In this document: in pieces, positions 48,228 to 56,500 of the stretch
Layout: each line of letters opens with the position of its first letter
How positions within the stretch are numbered: position 1 is the stretch's first letter
Source: an uncultured Alphaproteobacteria bacterium
Lineage (GTDB): Bacteria; Pseudomonadota; Alphaproteobacteria; HIMB59
Assembly (NCBI GenBank): GCA_902591315.1
Contig: CACJAI010000002.1
Location: 49,560-113,559, forward strand
Direction of reading: 5' to 3'
Length of the DNA stretch: 64,000 bases
The notes under the pieces: model-generated
The model's input: the letters and a program-made list of their open reading frames with translations, nothing else
The model's database searches: none
What the model was told of the DNA's origin: nothing
Program-made: the position numbers and the translations under genes

Positions 48228-49310
48228 TCACTTTATATCACCAACATATACCCCAAGTGCTAAAGCAGTTTCAATCAGAGGATCAGATCTATCTACAACT
48301 TTATAAGTAGAAATTCCTTCACTAATTGGAACATCTACAACTTTTCTATCTCTCCAGGCAACCATTCTTCCAAATTTTCCATTTGCTATTAAATCAACAG
48401 CATAAACGCCAAAGGCACTTGCTAAAATTCTATCACGCGGAGTAGGAGGCGCACCTCGCTGAACATGCCCCAAAGAGGTGACTCTACATTCTATATCAGT
48501 ACTTTTCATTATTTCTTCTGATAGATAATTTCCTATACCACCTAATCTTTTTTGACCATCTGCGTATTCAACAGTATAACTTTTTCCGTTTTCTGTTTTT
48601 ACTGCTTCTGCTACTACAATAAGTGAATGAACTATTCCTCTATTTTTCATTTCTGTGAGTTTGTTGACAATTCCTTTAATAGAGTAATTTAATTCAGGAA
48701 TTAGGATTACATCTGCTCCACCTGCAATGCCTGCGTTAATAGCTATGTGTCCTGCATCCCTTCCCATTACTTCTAAAATCATCGTTCTTTGATGACTTGC
48801 AGCAGTTGTTTGTAAGTTATCTAGTGCTTGGGTAGCAACATTTACAGCTGTATTAAACCCTATGGAGCTTTCAGTGGCTCCCACATCATTGTCAATTGTT
48901 TTAGGTATAGCTACAATATTCAAGTCACCTCTTTTGGCAATTTCAGTTAATATCGACATGCTTCCATCACCGCCAATAACAATAAGCCCATCAAGGCCTA
49001 ATTCTTTGTAACCATCAATAATGTCTTGAGATCTATCTTTATATTTCCCGTCTGGCATGGGAAATTTCAAAGGATTACCTTTACTAGTTGTTCCCAAAAA
49101 TGTTCCCCCTTGTCTTAGAAGGGATCCACTAAAAGTTTGATAGTCTAAGGGAACATAAGCCACGGGTCTTTGCATTAAACCAACAGTACCATCACGAATG
49201 CCCATAACTTCCATCTGATATGTATTTTTAGCTCTAAAAAATATCGATCTAACTGCCGCGTTTAAACCACCACAGTCTCCACCACTAGTAAGAATTCCAA
49301 TTTTTTTCAT
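48228..49310 (-). CDS. 6-phosphofructokinase (G104/K124 type)
   Basis: The 360-residue enzyme has SGGDCGGLNAAVRS, RQGGTFLGTTSKG, VIGGDGSMS near residue 113, and AIPKTIDNDVGAT near 135. VMGRDAGHIA and SLGHVQRGAPPTPRDR follow. Gly in GGDGS fits an ATP enzyme, while Lys in PKTIDND is typical of PPi enzymes; the G/K pair occurs in several ATP-using PFKs. It makes fructose 1,6-bisphosphate. Zero-base junctions link it to the ROK kinase before it and the oxygenase after it. Confidence 0.88.
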   Translation of the reverse strand: MKKIGILTSGGDCGGLNAAVRSIFFRAKNTYQMEVMGIRDGTVGLMQRPVAYVPLDYQTFSGSLLRQGGTFLGTTSKGNPLKFPMPDGKYKDRSQDIIDGYKELGLDGLIVIGGDGSMSILTEIAKRGDLNIVAIPKTIDNDVGATESSIGFNTAVNVATQALDNLQTTAASHQRTMILEVMGRDAGHIAINAGIAGGADVILIPELNYSIKGIVNKLTEMKNRGIVHSLIVVAEAVKTENGKSYTVEYADGQKRLGGIGNYLSEEIMKSTDIECRVTSLGHVQRGAPPTPRDRILASAFGVYAVDLIANGKFGRMVAWRDRKVVDVPISEGISTYKVVDRSDPLIETALALGVYVGDIK

Positions 49311-50234
49311 TTAAAATTTATCTGAGTCCCACAACCACGCTGCCCCTCTAACACCGCTGGAGTCACCGTGAGTATTTCGTAAGATCTTATTTCTTATCTT
49401 ATCACTAAATGTGTATTTAGGAAGTAATTTAGGTATATTGTCATAAAGTCTACCAACGTTTGACATACCTCCACCAAAAACTATTACCTCAGGGTCAACG
49501 ATACCTATCATTACAGATATTAATCTGGCAAAACGATCTTCATATAATTCAAATTCTTTTTTTGCTCTTTCATCTCCATTTGCTTCCAAAGCGACTATTT
49601 CTCTTGTTCTTAAAGTGGTGCCATATTTCTCGTTAAATAATTTTGTAAAACCTATTCCTGATATAAACTGCTCAGCACATAAGGGTCTTTTGCAATTCCC
49701 TACATTACATTGGACATTAGAATTAATTTCCTCCTCAGTAGGATAGGGTAATGGTTGATGTCCCCAATCTCCTGCAATTTGGTTAACGCCCTCTATGACT
49801 TTCTTTTCATAAACAAATGATCCGCCAAAACCAGATCCAATAATTACACCCCAAACTGATTTATAATTTGCCCCAGAGCCATCGATAGCTTCAGATAATG
49901 CGAAACAGTTAGCATCATTCATGATACGAATTTCTCTATTTAAACTTTTTTCTAAGTCTTTATGAAATGGTTTGTCATTAATCCATATACAATTAGCGTT
50001 GTTTACTAAGCCAGTTTCATATGAAGAAAATCCTGGAATGCAAACCCCTACAGAATTTTGTTGATCTGTAAATTTATCAAATTCTGAAACTAAAGATTTT
50101 ACGGTATTTAAACCACTTTCGTAATTTTTTTCATAAGTAGATCTTTTTCTCAGAATTTCTTTACCATTTGAGTCTATTAAAATACCCTCAATTTTAGTAC
50201 CACCGTAATCAATGCCTATTTTAAAATCACTCAT
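49311..50234 (-). CDS. ROK-family sugar kinase (fructokinase-like)
   Basis: The 307-residue kinase has IGIDYGGTKIEGILID at the N-terminus, catalytic Asp107 in MNDANC, and the ROK zinc site His159 with Cys176, Cys181 and Cys186 (GDWGHQ; CNVGNCKRPLC). VFGGGMSNVG and GVRGAAWLW end the fold. It resembles fructokinase Mak, so fructose is the likely substrate given the FrcBCA importer nearby; glucose or another hexose is possible. It heads the long minus-strand run to the terminator at 37404. Confidence 0.83.
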   Translation of the reverse strand: MSDFKIGIDYGGTKIEGILIDSNGKEILRKRSTYEKNYESGLNTVKSLVSEFDKFTDQQNSVGVCIPGFSSYETGLVNNANCIWINDKPFHKDLEKSLNREIRIMNDANCFALSEAIDGSGANYKSVWGVIIGSGFGGSFVYEKKVIEGVNQIAGDWGHQPLPYPTEEEINSNVQCNVGNCKRPLCAEQFISGIGFTKLFNEKYGTTLRTREIVALEANGDERAKKEFELYEDRFARLISVMIGIVDPEVIVFGGGMSNVGRLYDNIPKLLPKYTFSDKIRNKILRNTHGDSSGVRGAAWLWDSDKF

Positions 50235-50259
50235 TTTTAAATAGATACCATAAGTTATA

Positions 50260-50294
50260 AAATATATGTATGAAATCTTTTAAATATATGTATG
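50260..50294. repeat. Direct repeat AAATATATGTATG in the ROK/Gfo divergent promoter
   Basis: The 13-base sequence AAATATATGTATG occurs exactly at 50260-50272 and 50282-50294, 22 bases apart start to start, or about two helical turns. It sits in the 91-base gap between the ROK kinase and Gfo/Idh genes and could be a paired operator for a regulator encoded elsewhere. No protein is identified. Confidence 0.5.
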
Positions 50295-50325
50295 GATTGT
50301 ATTCAAATAGGTTTAAATTTTTTTT

Positions 50326-51333
50326 ATGAATAAAAGAATTATTAATTGGGGCATATTAAGCACTGCTAAAATTGGTTGGGAGCACGTTATACCTGCAATA
50401 AAAAAATCTAAAAATAGTCAGGTTATAGCGCTCGCTAGTAGAAATTTATCCAGAGCAACAGCCTTAACAAAAAAATTTAAAATACCAAAAAGCTATGGTT
50501 CTTATAAAGAGTTATATGAAGATAAAGATGTAGATGTAATATATAACCCTCTTCCTAACCACTTACATATAAAATCAAGTATTGAGGCCTGTAAAAATAA
50601 AAAAAATCTCCTATTAGAGAAACCATTATCTTTAAAATCAAAAGATATAGACCCATTAATAAAAATTGCCTCACAAAATAAAGTTATTGTTAAAGAAGCA
50701 TTTATGGTCAGGCATCACCCCCAATGGCGATGGGTTAAAGAATACATAAAATCAGGCAAGATCGGATCAATATCAAGTATATCAACAGTGTTTTCATACA
50801 ATAATAAAAATCCAAAAAATATCAGAAATATCAAAAACTTTGGTGGAGGGGCCATCTATGACATTGGATGTTATCCGACTGTCATATCAAGATTTCTATT
50901 AGATAAAGAACCAAAAAGAGTTATTGCAACTTCTAAAAATGATAAAAAATTTAAAACAGATATTTTATCATCCGCATTGTTAGATTTTGGAGATATTTTC
51001 TCAACCTTTACAGTTGCTACACAAAGCACATATTCACAACAAGTAGTCATTCTTGGCACAAAAAAAACAGTTGTTATTGAAAATCCTTTCAACGCAATTG
51101 CGAATAAACCAACTACAGTTGTTATCTATAATGGAAAATCAATCTATCGAAGAGACAATACAACAAAAGTATTTCCAGCGACTGATCAATATGAACATCA
51201 AGTTACAAAATTTTCTAATGAGTTAATTTATAAAACTAAAATAGATTATGGATTATTAGATGCAAAAAAAAATATGAAAGTATTAGATGCAATTTTTATG
51301 TCTATTAAGAAAAAAAAGTGGATTAAAATTTAA
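50326..51333 (+). CDS. Gfo/Idh/MocA-family oxidoreductase
   Basis: The 335-residue NAD(P)-dependent enzyme starts INWGILSTAKIGWEHVIPAIK, has ALASRNLSRA, VDVIYNPLPNHLHIKSSIEAC (key part YNPLPNHLH) and LLEKPLSL, where the Lys of EKP is catalytic. GGGAIYDIGCYPT near residue 180 completes the active-site region. It may oxidise a sugar or polyol; the substrate is unknown. It is alone on the plus strand, opposite the sugar operon. Confidence 0.83.
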   Translation: MNKRIINWGILSTAKIGWEHVIPAIKKSKNSQVIALASRNLSRATALTKKFKIPKSYGSYKELYEDKDVDVIYNPLPNHLHIKSSIEACKNKKNLLLEKPLSLKSKDIDPLIKIASQNKVIVKEAFMVRHHPQWRWVKEYIKSGKIGSISSISTVFSYNNKNPKNIRNIKNFGGGAIYDIGCYPTVISRFLLDKEPKRVIATSKNDKKFKTDILSSALLDFGDIFSTFTVATQSTYSQQVVILGTKKTVVIENPFNAIANKPTTVVIYNGKSIYRRDNTTKVFPATDQYEHQVTKFSNELIYKTKIDYGLLDAKKNMKVLDAIFMSIKKKKWIKI

Positions 51334-51366
51334 TTTATTAGTTAGATAATAAAAAATTTGAATTAA

Positions 51367-52392
51367 TCAATGGGCACTAGAAGGAGCCCATATATTTATA
51401 TCACCCTCTTTTGCAGCTTTATTTATTTCTTTTATTTCTTTTTTTGAAAATTTTAAATTATCAAGTGCAGCTAAGTTTTCTTTAAGCTGTTTTACGGTTC
51501 TAGCTCCAATTAAAGCAGAGGTTATTGCACGATTATTTAATACCCATGCTATAGCCATTTGGGATAGAGATTGATTTCTTCTTTTTGCAATTTTATTGAG
51601 TTCATTAATAATTCTAGTATTTTTTTTTGTTATTAAATCTTTGCTGAAAGAGCTATTTTCATTAACCCTTGAAACTTTGGGAATTCCTTTCAAATATTTA
51701 TTAGATAAAAAACCTTGGGCTAGTGGAGAAAAGGCAATACAACCAACCCCTTTTTTTATGAGAGTTTTTGTTAAATCTTTTTCAATCCATCTATTGATTA
51801 ATGAATAAGAAGGTTGATGAATTAATAATTTGATTCCTTTGCTCTTTAAAATTGAAATCATTTTATTTGTCTTATTTGAGGAGTAAGAAGAGACACCAAT
51901 ATACAGGGCCTTACCAGCTTTATAGATACTTTCTAAAGCATCAGCTGTTTCCTCAAGAGGTGTATTTGGATCAAAACGATGAGAATAAAATATATCTACA
52001 TAATCCAGTTTCATCCTCTTTAAACTTTGATCGCAACTAGCAATTACATGTTTTTTTGAACCCCATTCACCATAGGGTCCATCCCACATATCGTAACCTG
52101 CTTTAGACGATATAATTAACTCATCACGGTATTTTCCGAGATCACTTTTCATGACTTTTCCAAAATTAGACTCAGCACTACCATAAGGTGGTCCATAATT
52201 ATTTGCTAAATCAAAATGAGTAATTCCTGCATCAAAAGACTCAAGAAGAATTTTTTTGGACTCTGAAGCCATTCCATTGCCACCAAAGTTATGCCATAAC
52301 CCTATTGACAAGACAGGTAGTTTTAAACCACTATCACCACAGTTTCTATAATACATTTTTTGATAGCGATTTTTGTCTGAAATATATGTCAT
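51367..52392 (-). CDS. Aldo/keto reductase, YghZ-like
   Basis: The 341-residue (beta/alpha)8 enzyme has the tetrad Asp (THFDLANNYG), Tyr (NNYG), Lys (IISSKAGYDMW) and His (VDIFYSHRFDPNTP). AWVLNNRAITSALIGARTVKQL is the NADPH site. The sequence and length resemble YghZ/GPR (L-glyceraldehyde-3-phosphate reductase). It might detoxify or recycle aldehydes formed during sugar cleavage. Two bases separate it from rbsK upstream, so it is in the ribokinase operon. Confidence 0.85.
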   Translation of the reverse strand: MTYISDKNRYQKMYYRNCGDSGLKLPVLSIGLWHNFGGNGMASESKKILLESFDAGITHFDLANNYGPPYGSAESNFGKVMKSDLGKYRDELIISSKAGYDMWDGPYGEWGSKKHVIASCDQSLKRMKLDYVDIFYSHRFDPNTPLEETADALESIYKAGKALYIGVSSYSSNKTNKMISILKSKGIKLLIHQPSYSLINRWIEKDLTKTLIKKGVGCIAFSPLAQGFLSNKYLKGIPKVSRVNENSSFSKDLITKKNTRIINELNKIAKRRNQSLSQMAIAWVLNNRAITSALIGARTVKQLKENLAALDNLKFSKKEIKEINKAAKEGDINIWAPSSAH

Positions 52393-52394
52393 TT

Positions 52395-53300
52395 TTAAAG
52401 TAATTCCTCTTTGTATGGCATTGAATTTGCTGCTCCCTCCCTTGTGACAGAAACACCTGCTACAAGATTAGCAAACTCAATAGCTTCTTTGTAGTTTTTA
52501 TTTTGTGAGATTGCCACACTTAAAGCCCCATTAAAAGCATCTCCCGCACCTGTTGTGTCAACTACTGGTTTTTTTAGGTTTGAAGCAGGTACTATAAACT
52601 CCTCTTTATTGTTTTTAAAATAACAACCATTCTCTCCAAGTGTAATAATTATATTTTTTATCCCTTTATCTAAAAAAAAACTTCCTGCTTTTTTACAGTC
52701 TTCATCATTTTTAATTGATTGACCATAATAAAAACTTGCCTCCGTTTCATTGGGGGTAAAAAAATCAAAATATTGAAAGTTATCATCAGTTATTTCACTG
52801 GCGGGTGCTGGATTTAGAATTGTCGTACAATTAAAATTTTTCGCTTTTTTTAGAGCATAGAGCGTTGCCTCTTTTGGTGTCTCTAACTGAGTTAAAAAAA
52901 TATTAGAAGACTCAATTATATTTAACTTTGAGTCGATTAACTTTTCATCGATTGTACCAGCAGCTCCTGGAACAACATTTATTGCATTTTGCCCAGTTTT
53001 TTCATTAATCAAAATACCTGCAGCCCCAGTTGATTCATTTTCAGAGATAACCAAACCATCATAATTTATTTTATCTCTCTCGTATAAAGAGATTGCAAGG
53101 TCGGCATAGCTATCTTTACCTACTTTACTTATAAATGAAACATTACCTCCAGCTCTTGCTGCTGCTATTGCTTGGTTAGACCCTTTACCACCTGGTCCGA
53201 TGATGTATTTTTTTCCTAATATCGTTTGACCTGGTATTGGAATATCATTTGCAAAAAAACATAGATCTGCAACGAATATCCCAAATACACAAATACTCAC
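52395..53300 (-). CDS. rbsK: Ribokinase
   Basis: The 301-residue PfkB-family kinase has GPGGKGSNQAIAAARAGG near residue 36 (substrate site) and VVDTTGAGDAFNGAL near 240 with the catalytic Asp. LTQLETP, LNPAPA and TPNETEA are ribokinase-specific segments. It phosphorylates ribose to ribose-5-phosphate. The start is GTG 53300, overlapping fucU by four bases, so mutarotation and phosphorylation are coupled. Confidence 0.92.
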   Translation of the reverse strand: MSICVFGIFVADLCFFANDIPIPGQTILGKKYIIGPGGKGSNQAIAAARAGGNVSFISKVGKDSYADLAISLYERDKINYDGLVISENESTGAAGILINEKTGQNAINVVPGAAGTIDEKLIDSKLNIIESSNIFLTQLETPKEATLYALKKAKNFNCTTILNPAPASEITDDNFQYFDFFTPNETEASFYYGQSIKNDEDCKKAGSFFLDKGIKNIIITLGENGCYFKNNKEEFIVPASNLKKPVVDTTGAGDAFNGALSVAISQNKNYKEAIEFANLVAGVSVTREGAANSMPYKEELL

Positions 53301-53755
53301 TTATCTAGTACCCAAACAGTACCATCAGGTTTAACAACTCCTTTAGTTAAGATAAAGCATCCGAATGGTCTAGTTTCGTTTGTTGTTATTATGGCAAATG
53401 CCTTTTTGGCTTCATCATAAAATTTAAACCTTTCAATAGATGAAATTTTCCAATGCTCTCCTGAGATTTTCTTAGTTATGTCAATTATTTCTTGGTGAAC
53501 TTCATTTAATTGATCTGGATTTCCATCAATTTCCATCCTTTGAATAGGAAAGTCGACAAAGCTATCTAGAGGAAATACGGATAGTATAGCCTCGGCAGCT
53601 CTTGCAGCATTTACGCCATCAATACGATGAACTCTGGAGTTCATCGAATAGGCGGGAAAATTTGAGTCACATAAAATTAATTTATCTCCATGTCCCATCG
53701 CTCTTAAAGTATGTAAAACCTCTGGACTAAGAATAGGATCAATTTTAATAAGCAT
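53297..53755 (-). CDS. FucU/RbsD-family sugar mutarotase
   Basis: The 152-residue protein starts IDPILSPEVLHTLRAMGHGDKLIL, whose MGHGD is the family signature with the catalytic His. It has CDSNFPAYSMN and RFKFYDEAKKAFAIITTNETRPFGCFIL, closely following E. coli FucU; the C-terminal Tyr and KKAFAI are characteristic. Such enzymes interconvert sugar anomers. Pairing with ribokinase suggests ribose (RbsD-like use) rather than fucose. FucU form fused to the rbsK operon is notable. Confidence 0.9.
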   Translation of the reverse strand: MLIKIDPILSPEVLHTLRAMGHGDKLILCDSNFPAYSMNSRVHRIDGVNAARAAEAILSVFPLDSFVDFPIQRMEIDGNPDQLNEVHQEIIDITKKISGEHWKISSIERFKFYDEAKKAFAIITTNETRPFGCFILTKGVVKPDGTVWVLDK

Positions 53756-53794
53756 ATAACATAGAACTAAATTAATTCGTTAAATTCAACTTAA

Positions 53795-54811
53795 TTAATT
53801 AATCTTTACTGGTTTTGATCTTAGTTTTCCGACTGTCTCTAGCTCTGCTTTCCTACATAACTTTGGAGGGAGGCCTCTATTAATAAGTATTAAATCTTCA
53901 AACACTATTTCACCCATTTCATAAAACACAGACTTTAGAGCTCCCGCTCTGTGTGCTGAGAAAAGAATATTTTTAGATTTACGTATGGGATCATTTTTTT
54001 TTACTGGCTCCTCAGGAAATACATCTGTTGCAACTTTTATTTTTCTTTTTTTTGAAATTTTTAGTAGGTCTTTAAAATTCACTACATTAGCCCTACTTAG
54101 AATTAGTAAACAAGAATTTTGTTTCATCAGATTAAGTAGCTTTTTATCAATCATATGTTTGTTTTTTGTAGTGATAGAACTAAGAACATATATCACATCT
54201 GATTTTTTAAATATTTCATTAAGAGAATTAATTTTACAATTATTATCCTCAAGCAACTTGCTTGGAAGCCAAGGGTCGTATGCAAGAAAATTATTTGTGA
54301 AAGGCTCTAACAAGGGTTTTAACTTTTTGGCCAGATCTCCAAAACCAATAAAACTCACAATGTTATTTTGCAATAAACTAGAATTCATATTACTTTCCAA
54401 TCCATATTTTTCTTTATTATTAATAAAATCTATATGTGATTGATGAATTTGCCTTTTGAGAGATAAAGTAAAACCAACTGCAATTTCAGCAACTGTTTGA
54501 GCAAAAACAGGAGCAGTAGATAGAACATAGATACCATTTCTAAAACAATACTCATAATCCATATTGTCCATGAAGTTGCTCTCAACATTGAATATAGCTT
54601 TAAGTTTTGCTGCCTTTTTTAAGATTGAATTCGGAAGATCAGGTTGTCCAATTATAAAATCTGCTTTTGATATATTGTTTTGATAAAAATTTTTTTTATT
54701 TTTTATTGGTGCATCAATAAGTTTGAAATTTTTTTTTAAATAAACAAGCTTATCTTTAGAGAAAATAAGATCCATTTGTCTTGGAAAAGGATCAACAATT
54801 ATTGTTTTCAT
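53795..54811 (-). CDS. D-2-hydroxyacid dehydrogenase family protein
   Basis: The 338-residue NAD-dependent enzyme has the Rossmann loop SFIGFGDLAKKL, with GxGxxA in place of GxGxxG, and the catalytic triad Arg (LSRANVVN), Glu (DVFPEEPVKKNDP) and His (FSAHRAGAL). VAEIAVGFTLSLKRQI and the D-W-like YDPWLP are also seen. It could reduce or oxidise a hydroxy acid such as glycerate or glyoxylate produced in sugar breakdown. It diverges from the lyxose isomerase gene across 46 bases. Confidence 0.83.
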   Translation of the reverse strand: MKTIIVDPFPRQMDLIFSKDKLVYLKKNFKLIDAPIKNKKNFYQNNISKADFIIGQPDLPNSILKKAAKLKAIFNVESNFMDNMDYEYCFRNGIYVLSTAPVFAQTVAEIAVGFTLSLKRQIHQSHIDFINNKEKYGLESNMNSSLLQNNIVSFIGFGDLAKKLKPLLEPFTNNFLAYDPWLPSKLLEDNNCKINSLNEIFKKSDVIYVLSSITTKNKHMIDKKLLNLMKQNSCLLILSRANVVNFKDLLKISKKRKIKVATDVFPEEPVKKNDPIRKSKNILFSAHRAGALKSVFYEMGEIVFEDLILINRGLPPKLCRKAELETVGKLRSKPVKIN

Positions 54812-54814
54812 TAC

Positions 54815-54827
54815 TTGATTATATCAA
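54815..54827. promoter_or_regulatory. Palindrome TTGATTATATCAA in divergent promoter
   Basis: TTGAT and ATCAA are separated by TAT, forming a 13-base palindrome in the 46-base gap between the hydroxyacid dehydrogenase and D-lyxose isomerase genes. It is a possible operator. Nothing in the window identifies the regulator. Confidence 0.35.
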
Positions 54828-54857
54828 TTATTTATTTTTTTGATAATCTAAGTTGAA

Positions 54858-55523
54858 ATGAAAAGATCTGAAATAAATGCTGCAATATCTGAAGCTAAAG
54901 ATATGATCGATAGATATTCGTGGGTTCTACCTAAATGGGGCTATTGGTCTAAAGAAGAGTACAAAAATAATCCTAACCTAAAAAATTATTTAAAAAATCA
55001 TCAAATGGGCTGGGATGTTACTGATTTTGGTAAAGGCGAATTTGAAAAAAAAGGTATTACCTTGTTTTGTATAAGGAATGGAATACAGGGTAATAATGAT
55101 GACAAACCCTATGCAGAAAAGTTATTATTTATGAGAGAGGGTCAAGAAATTCCTTTTCATAGCCATAAGGTAAAACTGGAAGATATAATTAATCGGGGAG
55201 GCGGGGAATTAGTAATTGAATTTTTAGAGGTCGACTCAAATCAAATTGAATTAAACTCTAAAATTGACGTTCTTGTTGATGGTGAAATAGTTTCCATTGC
55301 ACCAAGAGAACCCTTAATTTTAAAAAGAGGTCAGAGCGTCACTGTTGAAAGAAATGTATATCATAAATTTTACTCAGCTGAGGGTTCAGGAATGGTTATG
55401 GCAGGAGAGGTTTCTCAAGTCAACGATGATAATAAAGATAACTATTTTTTAGAAAGTGTGGGAAGGTTTACTGAAATTGAAGAAGATGAAGTTGCGATTC
55501 ATCCTCTCTGGAATGAAATATAA
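54858..55523 (+). CDS. D-lyxose/D-mannose ketol-isomerase
   Basis: The 221-residue cupin enzyme closely matches the E. coli D-lyxose isomerase. Metal ligands His101, His103 and Glu108 lie in PFHSHKVKLEDIINRGGG, and the fourth His is in NVYHKFYS. MGWDVTDFG, GITLFCIRNG and VSQVNDDNKDNYFL match too. It converts D-lyxose to D-xylulose and, in the family, D-mannose to D-fructose. Its TAATG junction with the PfkB gene and the xylulokinase 2 kb away fit either pentose or mannose use. Confidence 0.9.
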   Translation: MKRSEINAAISEAKDMIDRYSWVLPKWGYWSKEEYKNNPNLKNYLKNHQMGWDVTDFGKGEFEKKGITLFCIRNGIQGNNDDKPYAEKLLFMREGQEIPFHSHKVKLEDIINRGGGELVIEFLEVDSNQIELNSKIDVLVDGEIVSIAPREPLILKRGQSVTVERNVYHKFYSAEGSGMVMAGEVSQVNDDNKDNYFLESVGRFTEIEEDEVAIHPLWNEI

Positions 55524-56500
55524 TGCAAAGAGGTATAATTGGCCTTGGAATGTGGTGTGTAGATACCACTTACAAAATAGATAATTTACCTGAGAGAGGT
55601 AAATTAGAGCCAATTTCGAATACTTTTCAATGCGTAGGTGGAGGTCCATCAAATGTTTTAACAGATTTACATTCTTTAGGATTTAAACATCCAATGTACG
55701 CAATGGGATCAATTGGACTTGATACAGATGCATCAATTATAAAGAAACATTGTAGAGAAAATAAAATAGAGACTAAATATTTGATTGTATCAAAGCAAAT
55801 TTCTACTTCTCATACCGTTTGTATGTTTGAAAAACAAAAAGAAAGAACTTTTTTATATTATCCAGGGGCAAACAGCTTACTTGACAAAAAACATTTTAAA
55901 ATAAACCAATTAAAAACTGCACCTAAAGTTCTTTATGTCGGATATATTACACTACTAGGTAAATTGGACAAATTTGATGTTGACAAAAAAACTCGTTTAT
56001 CAAAAGTTTTAAAAAAAGCTAAAAGTAAAAATGTGATAACAGTTTTAGATTTAGTTTCAAATAAGCATCCTAAATACAAAAATATTATTGAAAGCTCATT
56101 GCCATTCACCGATTATTTGCTTTTGAATGAAATTGAAGCAGAGATACTATTTAATAAAAAAATTTACGACTTCAATAAAAAACTTAATCAAAAAATCTTA
56201 ACTGAATTAATTAGTAAAGTTTTCAAAAAGGGTATTATTAGAGGAGTTGTTATTCATAGTCCAACTGAGTCGCTCTATTTTGATAGATCAAAAAAAATCT
56301 ATACTAAATCAAAGGTTTTACCAAAAAGCAGAGTAATAAATTCGGTTGGAGCTGGAGATGCTTTTTGTGCAGCGTTTATATTTGGAATACATGAAAATTG
56401 GGACATAAAAAAAACTCTCAAAAAGGCTCATGCAGCTGGGACATCTATGATGAAAGTTAATGCTTCCTCTGGAAATTTACCTAATATATCTAAATTATAA
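55523..56500 (+). CDS. PfkB-family carbohydrate kinase
   Basis: The 325-residue kinase has the N-terminal GLGMWCVDTTYKIDNLP, the second glycine motif CVGGGPSNVLTDLHSLG, and the C-terminal SVGAGDAFCAAFIFG with the catalytic Asp. The exact sugar is not shown by the sequence; ketohexose or ketopentose are candidates from context. It is coupled to D-lyxose isomerase and ends six bases inside the convergent aldolase gene. Confidence 0.82.
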   Translation: MQRGIIGLGMWCVDTTYKIDNLPERGKLEPISNTFQCVGGGPSNVLTDLHSLGFKHPMYAMGSIGLDTDASIIKKHCRENKIETKYLIVSKQISTSHTVCMFEKQKERTFLYYPGANSLLDKKHFKINQLKTAPKVLYVGYITLLGKLDKFDVDKKTRLSKVLKKAKSKNVITVLDLVSNKHPKYKNIIESSLPFTDYLLLNEIEAEILFNKKIYDFNKKLNQKILTELISKVFKKGIIRGVVIHSPTESLYFDRSKKIYTKSKVLPKSRVINSVGAGDAFCAAFIFGIHENWDIKKTLKKAHAAGTSMMKVNASSGNLPNISKL

